Positions 52,673 to 61,314 are shown, counted from the stretch's first letter. The stretch: DNA of 64,000 nt from NS-11 sp036505795 (GCA_036505795.1 DASXSU010000031.1:1-64000), one strand, 5' to 3'. Numbers and translations are program-made. The notes: a model not told the origin generated them from the letters alone.

Positions 52673-53497
52673 CTACCCCTTCTCCCGGCGGCTTGCAATC
52701 AGTGCCCGACAGGCGTCGGCGATCTGCGCTTCCTGAAGATCGCGGACCCCTTCTTCGGTGATCATTTTGATGGTCGGATAGATTCCACGGATTAAATCCG
52801 GCCCACCCGTTCCCACATCTTCTTCCGCCGCATTGTAGAGCGCCTCCACGGCTACCTTCAGCGCGTCGGATTCGGGGAGATCCCGCCGGTAGAGCAGCTT
52901 CATCGTATCCCGAGCGTCCTTGCCACCGGAGCCGACGGCGTAATACTCGATTTCCTCGTAGCGTCCGCCCGTCACATCGTATTTGAAGATCCGGCCCTCT
53001 CGGCGCTTCAGATCGTACCCTGCGAAAATCGGCACTACCACCAAGCCCTGAAAGGCCATGGGCAGATTGCCCCGAACCATCTGCGCCAGCTTATTTGCCT
53101 TTCCCTCGCAGGAGAGAATATCGCCTTCCAGTTTCTCGTAATGCTCCAGCTCAATCTGAAACAGGCGGGCAAGTTCGAGGGCCGGTCCCGCCGCTCCAGC
53201 GATGGCAACAGCTGAATGCTGATCGGTCCTGAACACCTTGTCAATTCGGCGAGAGGCCACCTGAAAGCCCTCGGTCGCCTGCCGATCGCCGGCGATCAGG
53301 ACTCCGCCCCGGAATCGGATCGCAAGGATCGTCGTGCCATGCGGGACTGGCGGCATGCCGGTTGACGTCGAAAAGGGGGTGCCGGGCGCCGAACGGGATC
53401 CGGGCTCGGCCAAGGGGGAGCCCAAAGAACCGGGGCGGCTGTTTACGAGAAAATCGTAGAAGCTTGACCCTGGATTATCGTCCCTGTGCAGCGGCAC
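52673..53497 (-). CDS. prcB: Proteasome beta subunit (with propeptide)
   Basis: 274 residues. The mature enzyme begins at Thr55 in PHGTTILAIRFRGG, the N-terminal nucleophile released by self-cleavage after Gly54. The propeptide (1-54) includes GSSFYDFLVNSRPG, which matches the SSFTDFL-type segment of actinobacterial propeptides and supports the GTG start at 53497. GPALELARLFQIELEHYEKLEGD and GGPDLIRGIYPT are further PrcB blocks. It forms the inner catalytic rings. Only 7 bases separate it from dop, where many genomes carry the tag gene. Confidence 0.93.
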   Translation of the reverse strand: MPLHRDDNPGSSFYDFLVNSRPGSLGSPLAEPGSRSAPGTPFSTSTGMPPVPHGTTILAIRFRGGVLIAGDRQATEGFQVASRRIDKVFRTDQHSAVAIAGAAGPALELARLFQIELEHYEKLEGDILSCEGKANKLAQMVRGNLPMAFQGLVVVPIFAGYDLKRREGRIFKYDVTGGRYEEIEYYAVGSGGKDARDTMKLLYRRDLPESDALKVAVEALYNAAEEDVGTGGPDLIRGIYPTIKMITEEGVRDLQEAQIADACRALIASRREKG

Positions 53498-53504
53498 GGG
53501 GCGG

Positions 53505-54986
53505 TCAGGCCTTCAACTTGGTCAAGAGAGAATCGACCGTATCGGATTCGTCCAGTAAGCCTTTGGTGAGCGATTCGGTCCCGCGCGTGGGTTCCATGAG
53601 CGGGACTTTCTTGATGGCGGCATTGCCGATATCGAACAGCACCGATGTCCAACTTGCGGCATAGACTTCCTGCGGCCACTTCTTCACACAGCCCGCCCGA
53701 AAATAGGCGCGGGTTTCGGTTGGCGCATGGCTCTCCGCACGGAGCACCTCGGCATCCGACACAATCCGTTCGATGTGATGCCCTCGCTCGAGCGTGAAAT
53801 ACAGCCCTTTCTCCGGCCGCACATCGTGATACTGAAGGTCCATCATCGCCGCACGAGGGTCATCCCAGCCACACCCCTTCCGCTCGATGTAGGCTTCGAT
53901 GAGAGACCGCTTGGCCGTCCAGTCCAGTTCGCGCACCAGATCACGAGGATCGTGCTCAAGCTTATCAAGCGTCTCTTCCCAGCGCACCATGACCTCCTTG
54001 ACCGGGACAGTGAGCTCATGGCTGGCATAGAAATCCTGCGCGGCCTTCAAATAGGCACGCTGAATGGCGATAGCAGTCATGGGCTTCCCGCCGCTGAGGC
54101 GAAGGTCCGCCTTAACCGCGAGATCCCTGGAGACCTGCTTAATCGCCTGGACGGGATCTTCGACGTCGATCGGCGGAAGGGGCCAATCGGCTTCGACCAT
54201 GTCGAGAAGAATCGCCATCGTTCCGACCTTCAGATAGGTCGAACATTCCGCCATATTCACATCCCCGGCGATGACATGCAGACGACGATACTTGGCCGGA
54301 TCGGCATGCGGTTCATCCCGGGTATTGACGATGGGGCGTTTGACCATGGTGTTGAGATCTACGAGCGATTCAAAGAAATCGGCTCGCTGGGATATCTGAT
54401 ACTGACACGGCGCGGTTTGATTCTCGGCCCCAATCTTGCCGGCCCCTGCGTAGATCTGGCGGGTGACAAGAAACGGAAGCAAGGCGCGCACGAATCGTTC
54501 GAAGGCTACTGTCCGGCTCACAAGATAATTCTCGTGATAGCCATAGCTATTGCCTTTTCCGTCCGTGTTGTTCTTATAGACGAGGAACTTTCCTGGTCCA
54601 CGCACCTGTTCAACACCGCGAAGCGCCGCGGCGACGATCCGCTCCCCCGCCTTTTCGTAGGCCACGACTTCCCTGGCGGTCACGCATTCCGGGCTGGAGT
54701 ATTCGGGATGTGCGCCGTCGACATAGAGCCGACCGCCGTTTGCGAGAACTTTGTTCAGCAACCGGTTGTAGTCCGGACCGGGTCGCTCTCTCTCGCCCTC
54801 GACTTCGAAGCCCCGAATATCAAGCAGTGGGTTCTCATTCTCGTAGTCCCACAGAATTTTCGGGGACGGAAAATGCGGGTAATGATTGATTAGAAACAGG
54901 GAATTTGAAACGGGGTCGGCGGCGTCCGTATCGCGGGTGGCGATGCCGAACTCAGTCTCCGTCCCCAGGACTCGCTTGATCATCAT
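53505..54986 (-). CDS. dop: Deamidase/depupylase Dop
   Basis: 493 residues, longer than PafA and with the Dop features: VLGTETEFGIAT (about 6-17) with the metal glutamate, an insert with WDYENENPLLDIRGFEVE near 46-63, and Asp90 in YVDGAHPEYSSPEC. Later blocks are YKNNTDGKGNSYGYHENYL, INTRDEPHADPAKYRRLH (with an extra V), and ASWTSVLFD. Dop removes Pup from substrates and in Gln-ending systems converts Pup-Gln to Pup-Glu. It lies 24 bases after the ATPase stop. Confidence 0.92.
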   Translation of the reverse strand: MMIKRVLGTETEFGIATRDTDAADPVSNSLFLINHYPHFPSPKILWDYENENPLLDIRGFEVEGERERPGPDYNRLLNKVLANGGRLYVDGAHPEYSSPECVTAREVVAYEKAGERIVAAALRGVEQVRGPGKFLVYKNNTDGKGNSYGYHENYLVSRTVAFERFVRALLPFLVTRQIYAGAGKIGAENQTAPCQYQISQRADFFESLVDLNTMVKRPIVNTRDEPHADPAKYRRLHVIAGDVNMAECSTYLKVGTMAILLDMVEADWPLPPIDVEDPVQAIKQVSRDLAVKADLRLSGGKPMTAIAIQRAYLKAAQDFYASHELTVPVKEVMVRWEETLDKLEHDPRDLVRELDWTAKRSLIEAYIERKGCGWDDPRAAMMDLQYHDVRPEKGLYFTLERGHHIERIVSDAEVLRAESHAPTETRAYFRAGCVKKWPQEVYAASWTSVLFDIGNAAIKKVPLMEPTRGTESLTKGLLDESDTVDSLLTKLKA

Positions 54987-55010
54987 GCTGCCGTCTCAGG
55001 TGAATACAAA

Positions 55011-56768
55011 TCAGAGATAATGGCCGGTGGTGACGGTCTCAATCCGACGGGACTCGTTGGAGCCAGCCGTAATGGTACGGACATGGACGATCCTATCGGC
55101 TTTCTTCCCGGCGATCTTCGCCCAATCGTCTGGATTGGTCGTGTTCGGCAGGTCTTCATGTTCCTTGAACTCGTCCCGTACGGCCTTCAGAAGGTCCTCG
55201 GCCTTGATGCCCCGTTCTCCCTTGGCCAACAGGCGTTTAATGGCGTATTTCTTGGCACGCGACACGATCCCTTCGATCAAGGCCCCGCTGGCGAAGTCCT
55301 TGAGGTAAAACGTCTCCTTGTCGCCGTTGCCGTACGTGACCTCCAGATACTGGTTCTCTTCGCTCAAGGCGTACATCGATTCGACTGTTTGCGTGATCAG
55401 ACGCTCCACGGCTCGTGTCGCATCCTCCCCATCCTGTGTGAGTTCCTGAGCATGCCAAGGAAGATCGGCGGTCAGGTATTTCGAAAAGATATCCTTCGCC
55501 GCCGCTTTGTCCGGGCGGTCGATTTTTATCTTCACGTCCAACCGGCCGGGACGGAGCACGGCCGGATCGATGAGATCCTGCCGATTACTGGCGCCGATGA
55601 CAATGACGTTTCGCAACCGCTCCACGCCGTCGATCTCGGACAAAAATTGGGGCACGATGGTGGACTCCACATCTGAGGAAATGCCGCTGCCACGCGTGCG
55701 AAAAAGCGCGTCCATCTCGTCAAAAAAGACAATGACCGGGAAGCCGTCGTCCGCTTTCTCCTTGGCCTTCTTAAAGACTTCGCGAATCTGGCGCTCTGAT
55801 TCCCCGACGTATTTGTTGAGAAGTTCCGGTCCCTTCACATGCAGGAAGAAACTGCGGACTTCTTTCGACGTCAGATGCCCGAGTTTGTGCGCGATCGAAT
55901 TGGCGACCGCCTTGGCGATCAGGGTCTTGCCACAACCTGGAGGACCGTACAGAAGCACCCCCTTAGGAGCCCGCAACTTGTGTTCCTTGAAAAGCTCGGG
56001 ATGCAGAACCGGCAACTCCACGGCATCCTGGATCTGCTCGATCTGGTCGTGGAGTCCGCCGATGTCCGTATACTTGATGTCCGGCACCTCCTCTAGCACC
56101 AATTCCTCGACTTCGGACTTCGGGAGCTTTTCGAGCAAGTAGCCCGAGCGCGCGTCGTACAAGAGGTGATCGCCGACGCTCAGTCGCTGTACCAGCAGCG
56201 GTTCGGCGAACTCTGCAACCCGCTCCTCATCAGTCCGCAGCGTCACGATAGCTCGTTTTCCATCGAGATTGTCCTTCACGCGGACGACTTCGCCCTGCAC
56301 ATCAAACCCTCGGCATTCAATCACATTCAAGGCTTCGTTGAGGATGACTTCCTGGCCCTTGCGGAGATCTTTAACGCGAATGGATGGGTGTAGGTTGACC
56401 TTCAGCTTGCGACCGGTGACATAGACGTTCACCGTTTCATCGTCATTCGCGCCCGAGTAGATCCCATAGGAGGCCGGCGGAGCGGTAAGTTTTTCCACTT
56501 CCATCCGCATGGCCTCGATCCGAGACTTTGCTTCCTGAAGCGCCTCGGTCAGTCGATCATTCTGTTTGTGCACCTGCTCAAGCTGCGCTCGCGTCTGGCT
56601 CAGCCGGCGCACCTCTTCTTCGAGAGAACGGATCTGAACCAGGAGTTTCTCTTTGTCGCGCTGCTCATCGTGCATGCCGCCCTCCTCAGAGTGCTCATCG
56701 GACAGGCGCTCGGTTAACTTCTTCACGGTATTCCGAATCGAACTCAATCGCCCGGGAGCCTTCTTCAT
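55011..56768 (-). CDS. mpa: Proteasome-associated ATPase (ARC/Mpa)
   Basis: 585 residues with the ARC/Mpa layout: an N-terminal coiled coil (about 36-95) that binds the tag, OB-type domains (about 98-225), and an AAA+ module with Walker A GPPGCGKT (275-282), VIVFFDEMDALFRTRG and second-region arginines. The C-terminus GHYL corresponds to the GQYL of Mpa that docks into the 20S alpha ring. It unfolds tagged proteins into the proteasome. The start at 56768 gives a charged extension; the ATG at 56675 has a stronger GAGGAGG site and would remove 31 residues. Confidence 0.93.
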   Translation of the reverse strand: MKKAPGRLSSIRNTVKKLTERLSDEHSEEGGMHDEQRDKEKLLVQIRSLEEEVRRLSQTRAQLEQVHKQNDRLTEALQEAKSRIEAMRMEVEKLTAPPASYGIYSGANDDETVNVYVTGRKLKVNLHPSIRVKDLRKGQEVILNEALNVIECRGFDVQGEVVRVKDNLDGKRAIVTLRTDEERVAEFAEPLLVQRLSVGDHLLYDARSGYLLEKLPKSEVEELVLEEVPDIKYTDIGGLHDQIEQIQDAVELPVLHPELFKEHKLRAPKGVLLYGPPGCGKTLIAKAVANSIAHKLGHLTSKEVRSFFLHVKGPELLNKYVGESERQIREVFKKAKEKADDGFPVIVFFDEMDALFRTRGSGISSDVESTIVPQFLSEIDGVERLRNVIVIGASNRQDLIDPAVLRPGRLDVKIKIDRPDKAAAKDIFSKYLTADLPWHAQELTQDGEDATRAVERLITQTVESMYALSEENQYLEVTYGNGDKETFYLKDFASGALIEGIVSRAKKYAIKRLLAKGERGIKAEDLLKAVRDEFKEHEDLPNTTNPDDWAKIAGKKADRIVHVRTITAGSNESRRIETVTTGHYL

Positions 56769-56815
56769 CGATGACGCCTTACTCGGTGCAAAAACGCCTC
56801 AACACTATTTAGATT

Positions 56816-57499
56816 CTAGCATCGCGTTCCTTGAGGGTCAACAGCCCCTCCAGCCACTTCCGTAGGTGGCCACTTCTCAAGTTCAGTCAAAAACTCTTTG
56901 CAGGCGCGCTCCACGTCACTCGCAGCCATCACACTCCCTACAACCGCGACGCCATGTGCGCCCGCATGCCGCACATCGCGTACGCGCGCCGGCGTGATCC
57001 CGCCGATGCCGAACAGAGGAAGCCGGCAGTGTCGTCGCGCTCGCTCGAACTCCGGCAGACCGATCGGCGGACCGAACGCGCGTTTCGATGGCGTTTCGAA
57101 GATTGGACCGAGTACCACAAAGTCCGCCCCGGCCGATTCGGCGCGGAGCGCTTCCTCGGCTGAATGCGCCGAAATCCCTATGATGGCGCTCTGGCCCATC
57201 AGGCGGCGCGCAACCAACGGCGCAATCCCGTGCGCGGGCAGATGCACCGCGCCGCTCCCGACCGTCATTGCCAGGTCGATCCGGTCGTTAATGGCGAGTC
57301 TCGCCCCCTGCGCCGTGGCCAGCTGCAACAAGTCGCGAGCGAGCGACAGTAATGGCCGTGTCGGGAGATCTTTTTCACGAAGCTGGATGGCGCGCACCCC
57401 TGCTCCAAGGGCCACGCGGCAAACATCAAGGAGGGATCGCCCCTGAACCTGGTGCCGATCGGTAATTAAATAGAACGAAAAATCAACCCTGTGCCCCAT
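56816..57499 (-). CDS. thiE: Thiamine-phosphate synthase
   Basis: 227-residue TIM-barrel enzyme. YLITDRHQ, AIQLREKDL, AINDRIDLA, GAVHLPAHG, IGISAHSAEEA, ADFVVLGPIFETPSK and FGIGGITPARV are the ThiE blocks, with the pyrophosphate-binding and magnesium residues in place. It joins the pyrimidine and thiazole phosphates to make thiamine monophosphate in the cytoplasm, the substrate of ThiL. It lies 29 bases after thiG and 47 bases before the ATPase gene, so the thiamine and proteasome genes may share a transcript. Confidence 0.93.
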   Translation of the reverse strand: MGHRVDFSFYLITDRHQVQGRSLLDVCRVALGAGVRAIQLREKDLPTRPLLSLARDLLQLATAQGARLAINDRIDLAMTVGSGAVHLPAHGIAPLVARRLMGQSAIIGISAHSAEEALRAESAGADFVVLGPIFETPSKRAFGPPIGLPEFERARRHCRLPLFGIGGITPARVRDVRHAGAHGVAVVGSVMAASDVERACKEFLTELEKWPPTEVAGGAVDPQGTRC

Positions 57500-57528
57500 A
57501 ACGGAGGTCAGCGGAGGATCAAGAGTAC

Positions 57529-58302
57529 CTACAACATTCCCTCGATGGGACTGCTCGCGGTCGCGTACAGCTTCCTCGGGATGCGGCCGGCTTTAAACGC
57601 CAGGCGTCCTGCCCACACGGCATACTTCATGGCTTCCGCCATGACGATCGGCTCCTTCGCGCCCGCAATCGCAGTATTCATCAACACCGCATCGGCGCCG
57701 TACTCCATGGCCAATGCGGCATCCGAGGCCGTCCCGACACCCGCGTCAACGATGACCGGGACCTTGACGGCTTCCATTAAAATCTTCAGGTTGTACGGAT
57801 TGCGAATCCCCAGACCCGAACCAATAGGCGCCGCCAGAGGCATCACGGCAGGACAACCAAGATCTACCAGGCGCTTCGCCACAATCGGATCATCATTGGT
57901 ATAGGGCAAGACGATGAATCCTTCCTTCACTAAAATTTTGGCCGCTTCGAGCAAGCCCGCCGTGTCCGGAAATAACGTCTTCTCATCCCCGATGACTTCC
58001 AGTTTCACCATATCGGAGATGCCGGCCGCGCGCGCCAGCCGGGCATATCGAAGCGCATCTTCGACGGTATAGCAACCGGCCGTGTTCGGCAGGATTTTGT
58101 ATTTTTTGGGACTGAGATAATCCAATAAATTCTCGGATGCTCGATCGGTAATGTTTACTCGCCGCACGGCGACCGTCACCATATCCGCTCCCGAGGCCTC
58201 GATCGCTTTTTGCGTTTCGATGAAATCCTTGTATTTACCCGTGCCAACCCATAGACGGGATCCGATTTCAACGCCGGCGATGGTCAGCACGTCATCCTTC
58301 AT
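57529..58302 (-). CDS. thiG: Thiazole synthase
   Basis: 257 residues. LWVGTGKYKDF, RRVNITD, LPNTAGCYT, KLEVIGDEKTLFPD, VLPYTNDDPI, GSGLGIRNPYNL, and VIVDAGVGTASDAALAMEYGADAVLMNTAIAGA cover the ThiG family. It forms the thiazole ring from deoxyxylulose phosphate, a glycine-derived imine and the thiocarboxylate of ThiS. ATG at 58302 overlaps the thiS stop as ATGA. Length is normal for the family. Confidence 0.94.
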   Translation of the reverse strand: MKDDVLTIAGVEIGSRLWVGTGKYKDFIETQKAIEASGADMVTVAVRRVNITDRASENLLDYLSPKKYKILPNTAGCYTVEDALRYARLARAAGISDMVKLEVIGDEKTLFPDTAGLLEAAKILVKEGFIVLPYTNDDPIVAKRLVDLGCPAVMPLAAPIGSGLGIRNPYNLKILMEAVKVPVIVDAGVGTASDAALAMEYGADAVLMNTAIAGAKEPIVMAEAMKYAVWAGRLAFKAGRIPRKLYATASSPIEGML

Positions 58303-58592
58303 GCGATCTCCTTGCCTCCGCCCGCCGCCCTGGGAGTCATCGACCCCTTGCAACGAAGAGCAACGGGTGCCCCGGACAGACTCCTTGTCCCCCCGCCGCC
58401 GCCAATAAACCCGATCACCTCGACTCGATCCCCGTCGCGCAGGGCAGTCCCTTCAAAAGCGCGCCGATCCACGATCGTGAGGTTCACTTCGACCGCCACC
58501 TGATTACTTCGGATCTTGAGGTCCGATAAAAGAGAAGCGATCGAGCAGGCTTCCGGCACATCCCGTGACTCCCCGTTCAGCACAATTCGCAT
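58299..58592 (-). CDS. thiS: ThiS sulfur carrier protein with a C-terminal extension
   Basis: 97 residues, against about 66 for normal ThiS. Residues 1-66 fit the family (MRIVLNGESRDVPEACSIAS at the start; ALRDGDRVEVIGFIGGG at the end), a ubiquitin-like fold whose C-terminal Gly-Gly is adenylated and thiocarboxylated. Here the frame continues for about 31 residues beyond the glycines (GGTRSLSGAPVALRC, later RAAGGGKEIA), so the carrier would need cleavage before it could work. The stop overlaps thiG as ATGA, and I found no quick stop in the other frames. ATG at 58604 is an alternative start. Confidence 0.85.
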   Translation of the reverse strand: MRIVLNGESRDVPEACSIASLLSDLKIRSNQVAVEVNLTIVDRRAFEGTALRDGDRVEVIGFIGGGGGTRSLSGAPVALRCKGSMTPRAAGGGKEIA

Positions 58593-58666
58593 GCTTCTCG
58601 GCATCTTATCATACGGCTGCGAAACCCTGTCAATGCCACGGCCCATCACCGCGCTTCGTGACGCTC

Positions 58667-58695
58667 TTGGCGCGGCTCGTTGTGATGCCTATAAT
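58667..58695 (+). promoter_or_regulatory. Sigma-70-type promoter of the HhH gene
   Basis: TTGGCG (-35, 58667-58672), a 17-base spacer and a perfect TATAAT (-10, 58690-58695). The predicted transcription start (about 58702) falls on the start codon at 58701, pointing to a leaderless message. No Shine-Dalgarno site precedes the ATG. Confidence 0.6.
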
Positions 58696-58700
58696 ACGCC

Positions 58701-59174
58701 ATGGCCGAGTCACGCAATCACGCGATCGCCTGGGAACTGCGCCGGCTGGCGGCTGAACTGGATCGAAAGGAGGCCAATCCTTTTCGAGTCCGGGCCTACA
58801 GGCGAGCGGCGGACGCCATTTCGAGCCTGCCTGAGGATGCCGCCGCCGTAGCCCGCAGAGGGGAGCTGCGTCGGATTAAAGGAATCGGCCCTGACCTCGC
58901 CAAGCGGATTGAAGCTTATTGCGAGCGCGGCAGCATGAACACGGGAACCGAGGGCGAGGATCTCCTGCCTGCCGCCATCGCCGGCTGGGCATCGCTGCCC
59001 GGTTTCTCAACATCAATCCTGCGTTATTTGCACGACCGGCTTCAGATTCGCACGCTGGATGACCTGGAAGCGCTCGTGCGTTCCAGGTTCCTGAGAACTC
59101 TCCCTGATGTCACCGCGGCCGATGACGAGATTCTAGAAGAGATCTCGCGGCTGCGGGCTCGGCTTGAAGCTTGA
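58701..59174 (+). CDS. Stand-alone helix-hairpin-helix protein (PolX N-terminal-like)
   Basis: 157 residues. The first 75 residues match the 8-kDa-like HhH domain at the start of family X DNA polymerases: NHAIAWELRRLAAELDRKEANPFRVRAYRRAADAI, then the hairpin LRRIKGIGPDLAKRIEAY. The rest (GWASLPGFSTSILRYLHDRL) resembles a second, diverged HhH region. No nucleotidyltransferase or PHP domain follows. It likely binds DNA, perhaps in repair; the function is unknown. It is divergent from the thi-proteasome genes. Confidence 0.75.
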   Translation: MAESRNHAIAWELRRLAAELDRKEANPFRVRAYRRAADAISSLPEDAAAVARRGELRRIKGIGPDLAKRIEAYCERGSMNTGTEGEDLLPAAIAGWASLPGFSTSILRYLHDRLQIRTLDDLEALVRSRFLRTLPDVTAADDEILEEISRLRARLEA

Positions 59175-59344
59175 CTGGAAGCAAGCGTCTCTGTTAACCC
59201 TTCTCTAAAGGCGTGCTCTTGTGGTACCGGGCGCTTCCCGAGGTTGGCGGGCCAGTGATCCCGCCACAGTGTTGAGGAGCGCTCAAAAATTCGCTGAACG
59301 GGTCAATGGATACGACATCCGGTTTTGAGCAGGAAGAAACGTCT

Positions 59345-59581
59345 ATGCCCGTGGTAGCCTTTATCCTCATCGAAGTGACCGGTGACCACACTAAAAGCGC
59401 GTACAAAACCATCCAAAGGATGGCCGGCGCCAAGGCCTGCTATATGCTCAGCGGCACTTATGACATTCTTGTGCACGTGGAAGCGGAGTCCCTTGAGGCG
59501 CTGAGTGATCTATTGTTGTCGAAGATCCGGTCGGTGGATGGTGTGGTGAAGACCACCACCTGCATGGTCTTGAATATGTAG
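59345..59581 (+). CDS. Stand-alone Lrp/AsnC ligand-binding (RAM) domain protein
   Basis: 78 residues from ATG 59345, which has AGGAAG 8 bases upstream; the frame to 59306 lacks this. The sequence (VVAFILIEVTGDHTKSAYKTI, SGTYDILVHVEAESLEALSDLLL, VDGVVKTTTCMVL) is the regulatory domain of Lrp/AsnC proteins without the DNA-binding part. Such small proteins bind amino acids or related ligands as oligomers. It converges with groEL across a strong terminator. Confidence 0.83.
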   Translation: MPVVAFILIEVTGDHTKSAYKTIQRMAGAKACYMLSGTYDILVHVEAESLEALSDLLLSKIRSVDGVVKTTTCMVLNM

Positions 59582-59602
59582 TCTTGCTCACAGAGTCAAA
59601 AG

Positions 59603-59638
59603 AAAGGCCCTCGAGGAAAGCTCCTCGAGGGCCTTTTT
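59603..59638. terminator. Bidirectional intrinsic terminator between the Lrp-type gene and groEL
   Basis: A perfect 12-base-pair stem (59606-59617 with 59622-59633; GGCCCTCGAGGA and its complement) with a 4-base loop, flanked by AAA on the left and five T on the right. It lies between the stops of two converging genes and can end transcription from both sides. Confidence 0.9.
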
Positions 59639-59661
59639 CGTTCCTGCCTCGTGGCGGGCTT

Positions 59662-61314
59662 TTAGTACATGTCGCCCATACCGCCGCCACCGCCGCCGTG
59701 CGAGTGGCCGCCCGGCATCCCTTGCGCTTTCTTGTCATCCGGGATCTCGCTGACCATGACTTCAGTCGTCAGCATGAGGCTGGCCACGCTGGCCGCGTTC
59801 TGCAACGCATAGCGTGTGACTTTGGTCGGATCAATGATTCCCGCCTCGATCATGTCTACGTATTTCTCGGAGGCGGCGTCGAATCCGGAGTTCGCAGCCT
59901 CTTTCTTCACCCGTTCCACGACCACTGAGCCTTCCAAGCCCGCGTTCTGGGCGATCTGACGGATCGGCTCTTCGAGCGCCCTCTTCACGAGATTCACGCC
60001 GACCTGCTGGTCATGGGGAAGATTTGTAATCTTGTCCAGGGCCGACACACAGCGGAGCAGCGCGACGCCGCCTCCGGGCACGATCCCTTCCTCTACGGCC
60101 GCCTTGGTGGCATGCAGGGCGTCTTCCACCCGCGCCTTCTTTTCCTTCATCTCGGTCTCCGTCGAGGCCCCCACGTTGATCACTGCCACTCCGCCGACGA
60201 TTTTCGCCAGCCGCTCCTGAAGCTTCTCGCGATCATAATCGGAGGTGGTCTCATCAATTTGGGCCTTCAATTGCTTCACGCGGGCCTGGATCTTCTTCTC
60301 ATCGCCATGGCCTTCGACGATCGTGGTGTTGTCCTTATCAATTGTGACTCGTTTGGCACGGCCCAGGTCCGTTAACTTGACATTCTCAAGCTTAAGACCC
60401 AAGTCTTCTGAGATGACCTGACCGCCGGTGAGTGCGGCAATGTCCTCGAGCATCGCCTTGCGACGGTCGCCGAAGCCTGGTGCCTTGACTGCCGCCACGT
60501 TCAGAATCCCGCGAAGTTTGTTGACGACCAAAGTCGCCAGGGCCTCGCCCTCGACGTCCTCTGCCACGATGACCAAGGGCTTGCCCATCTTGGCCACCTG
60601 CTCGAGCAGCGGAAGAAGGTCCTTCATGCTGCTGATCTTTTTCTCATGAATAAGCAGAAACGCGTCTTCCAGAGAAACTTCCATCCGCTCGGCGTCCGTG
60701 ATGAAGTACGGTGAAATGTACCCCCGGTCGAACTGCATGCCCTCAACGACGTCAAGAGAGGTCGACATGGATTTCGCTTCTTCAACGGTGATGACTCCAT
60801 CCTTGCCAACCTTCTCCATCGCTTCGGCAATGAGATCGCCGATGGTGGAATCATTATTGGCTGAGATGGTGCCGATCTGCGAAATCTCCTTTTTCGCCTT
60901 GCAGGGCTTGCTCAGCTTCTTCAGCTCTTCGACGACGGCTTCCACGGCCTTGTCGATCCCCCGCTTGATGTCCATAGGATTCGCACCGGCCGTAATATTC
61001 TTGACGCCTTCCCGGTAGATCGCCTGCGCCAGCACGGTGGCGGTGGTCGTTCCGTCCCCTGCCACGTCGCTGGTCTTCGAGGCTACTTCTCGTACGAGTT
61101 GCGCGCCCATGTTCTCATAGGGATCTTTGAGCTCAATTTCCTTGGCAACCGTCACGCCGTCCTTGGTGATCAGCGGAGCGCCGAATTTCTTATCGAGGAT
61201 GGCATTTCGCCCTTTGGGACCCAGCGTCGCCTTGACGGCATCCGCGAGTTGATTAACGCCCCGTAATATAGACGCCCTGGCGTGTTCACTGTATACAATC
61301 TGCTTTGCGGCCAT
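59662..61314 (-). CDS. groEL: Chaperonin GroEL
   Basis: 550 residues. AKQIVYSEHARASILRGVNQLADAV, GDGTTTATVLAQAI, the ATP-binding GPKGRNAILDK and the Gly-rich, Met-containing tail (GGGGGGMGDMY) are diagnostic. It folds proteins inside a double-ring cage with GroES. A very good ribosome-binding site (AAAGGAGG) precedes the start. It follows groES by 71 bases. No CIRCE operator is visible upstream of the pair. Confidence 0.97.
   Translation of the reverse strand: MAAKQIVYSEHARASILRGVNQLADAVKATLGPKGRNAILDKKFGAPLITKDGVTVAKEIELKDPYENMGAQLVREVASKTSDVAGDGTTTATVLAQAIYREGVKNITAGANPMDIKRGIDKAVEAVVEELKKLSKPCKAKKEISQIGTISANNDSTIGDLIAEAMEKVGKDGVITVEEAKSMSTSLDVVEGMQFDRGYISPYFITDAERMEVSLEDAFLLIHEKKISSMKDLLPLLEQVAKMGKPLVIVAEDVEGEALATLVVNKLRGILNVAAVKAPGFGDRRKAMLEDIAALTGGQVISEDLGLKLENVKLTDLGRAKRVTIDKDNTTIVEGHGDEKKIQARVKQLKAQIDETTSDYDREKLQERLAKIVGGVAVINVGASTETEMKEKKARVEDALHATKAAVEEGIVPGGGVALLRCVSALDKITNLPHDQQVGVNLVKRALEEPIRQIAQNAGLEGSVVVERVKKEAANSGFDAASEKYVDMIEAGIIDPTKVTRYALQNAASVASLMLTTEVMVSEIPDDKKAQGMPGGHSHGGGGGGMGDMY

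Noticed and set aside
53443..53679. A small frame across the dop-prcB junction as a hidden tag gene
   Set aside because: It lies in another frame of dop and prcB, is Cys/Arg-rich, and does not end in Gly-Glu or Gly-Gln.
53727..54893. A 388-codon open frame on the plus strand
   Set aside because: It is antisense to dop and has no family features.
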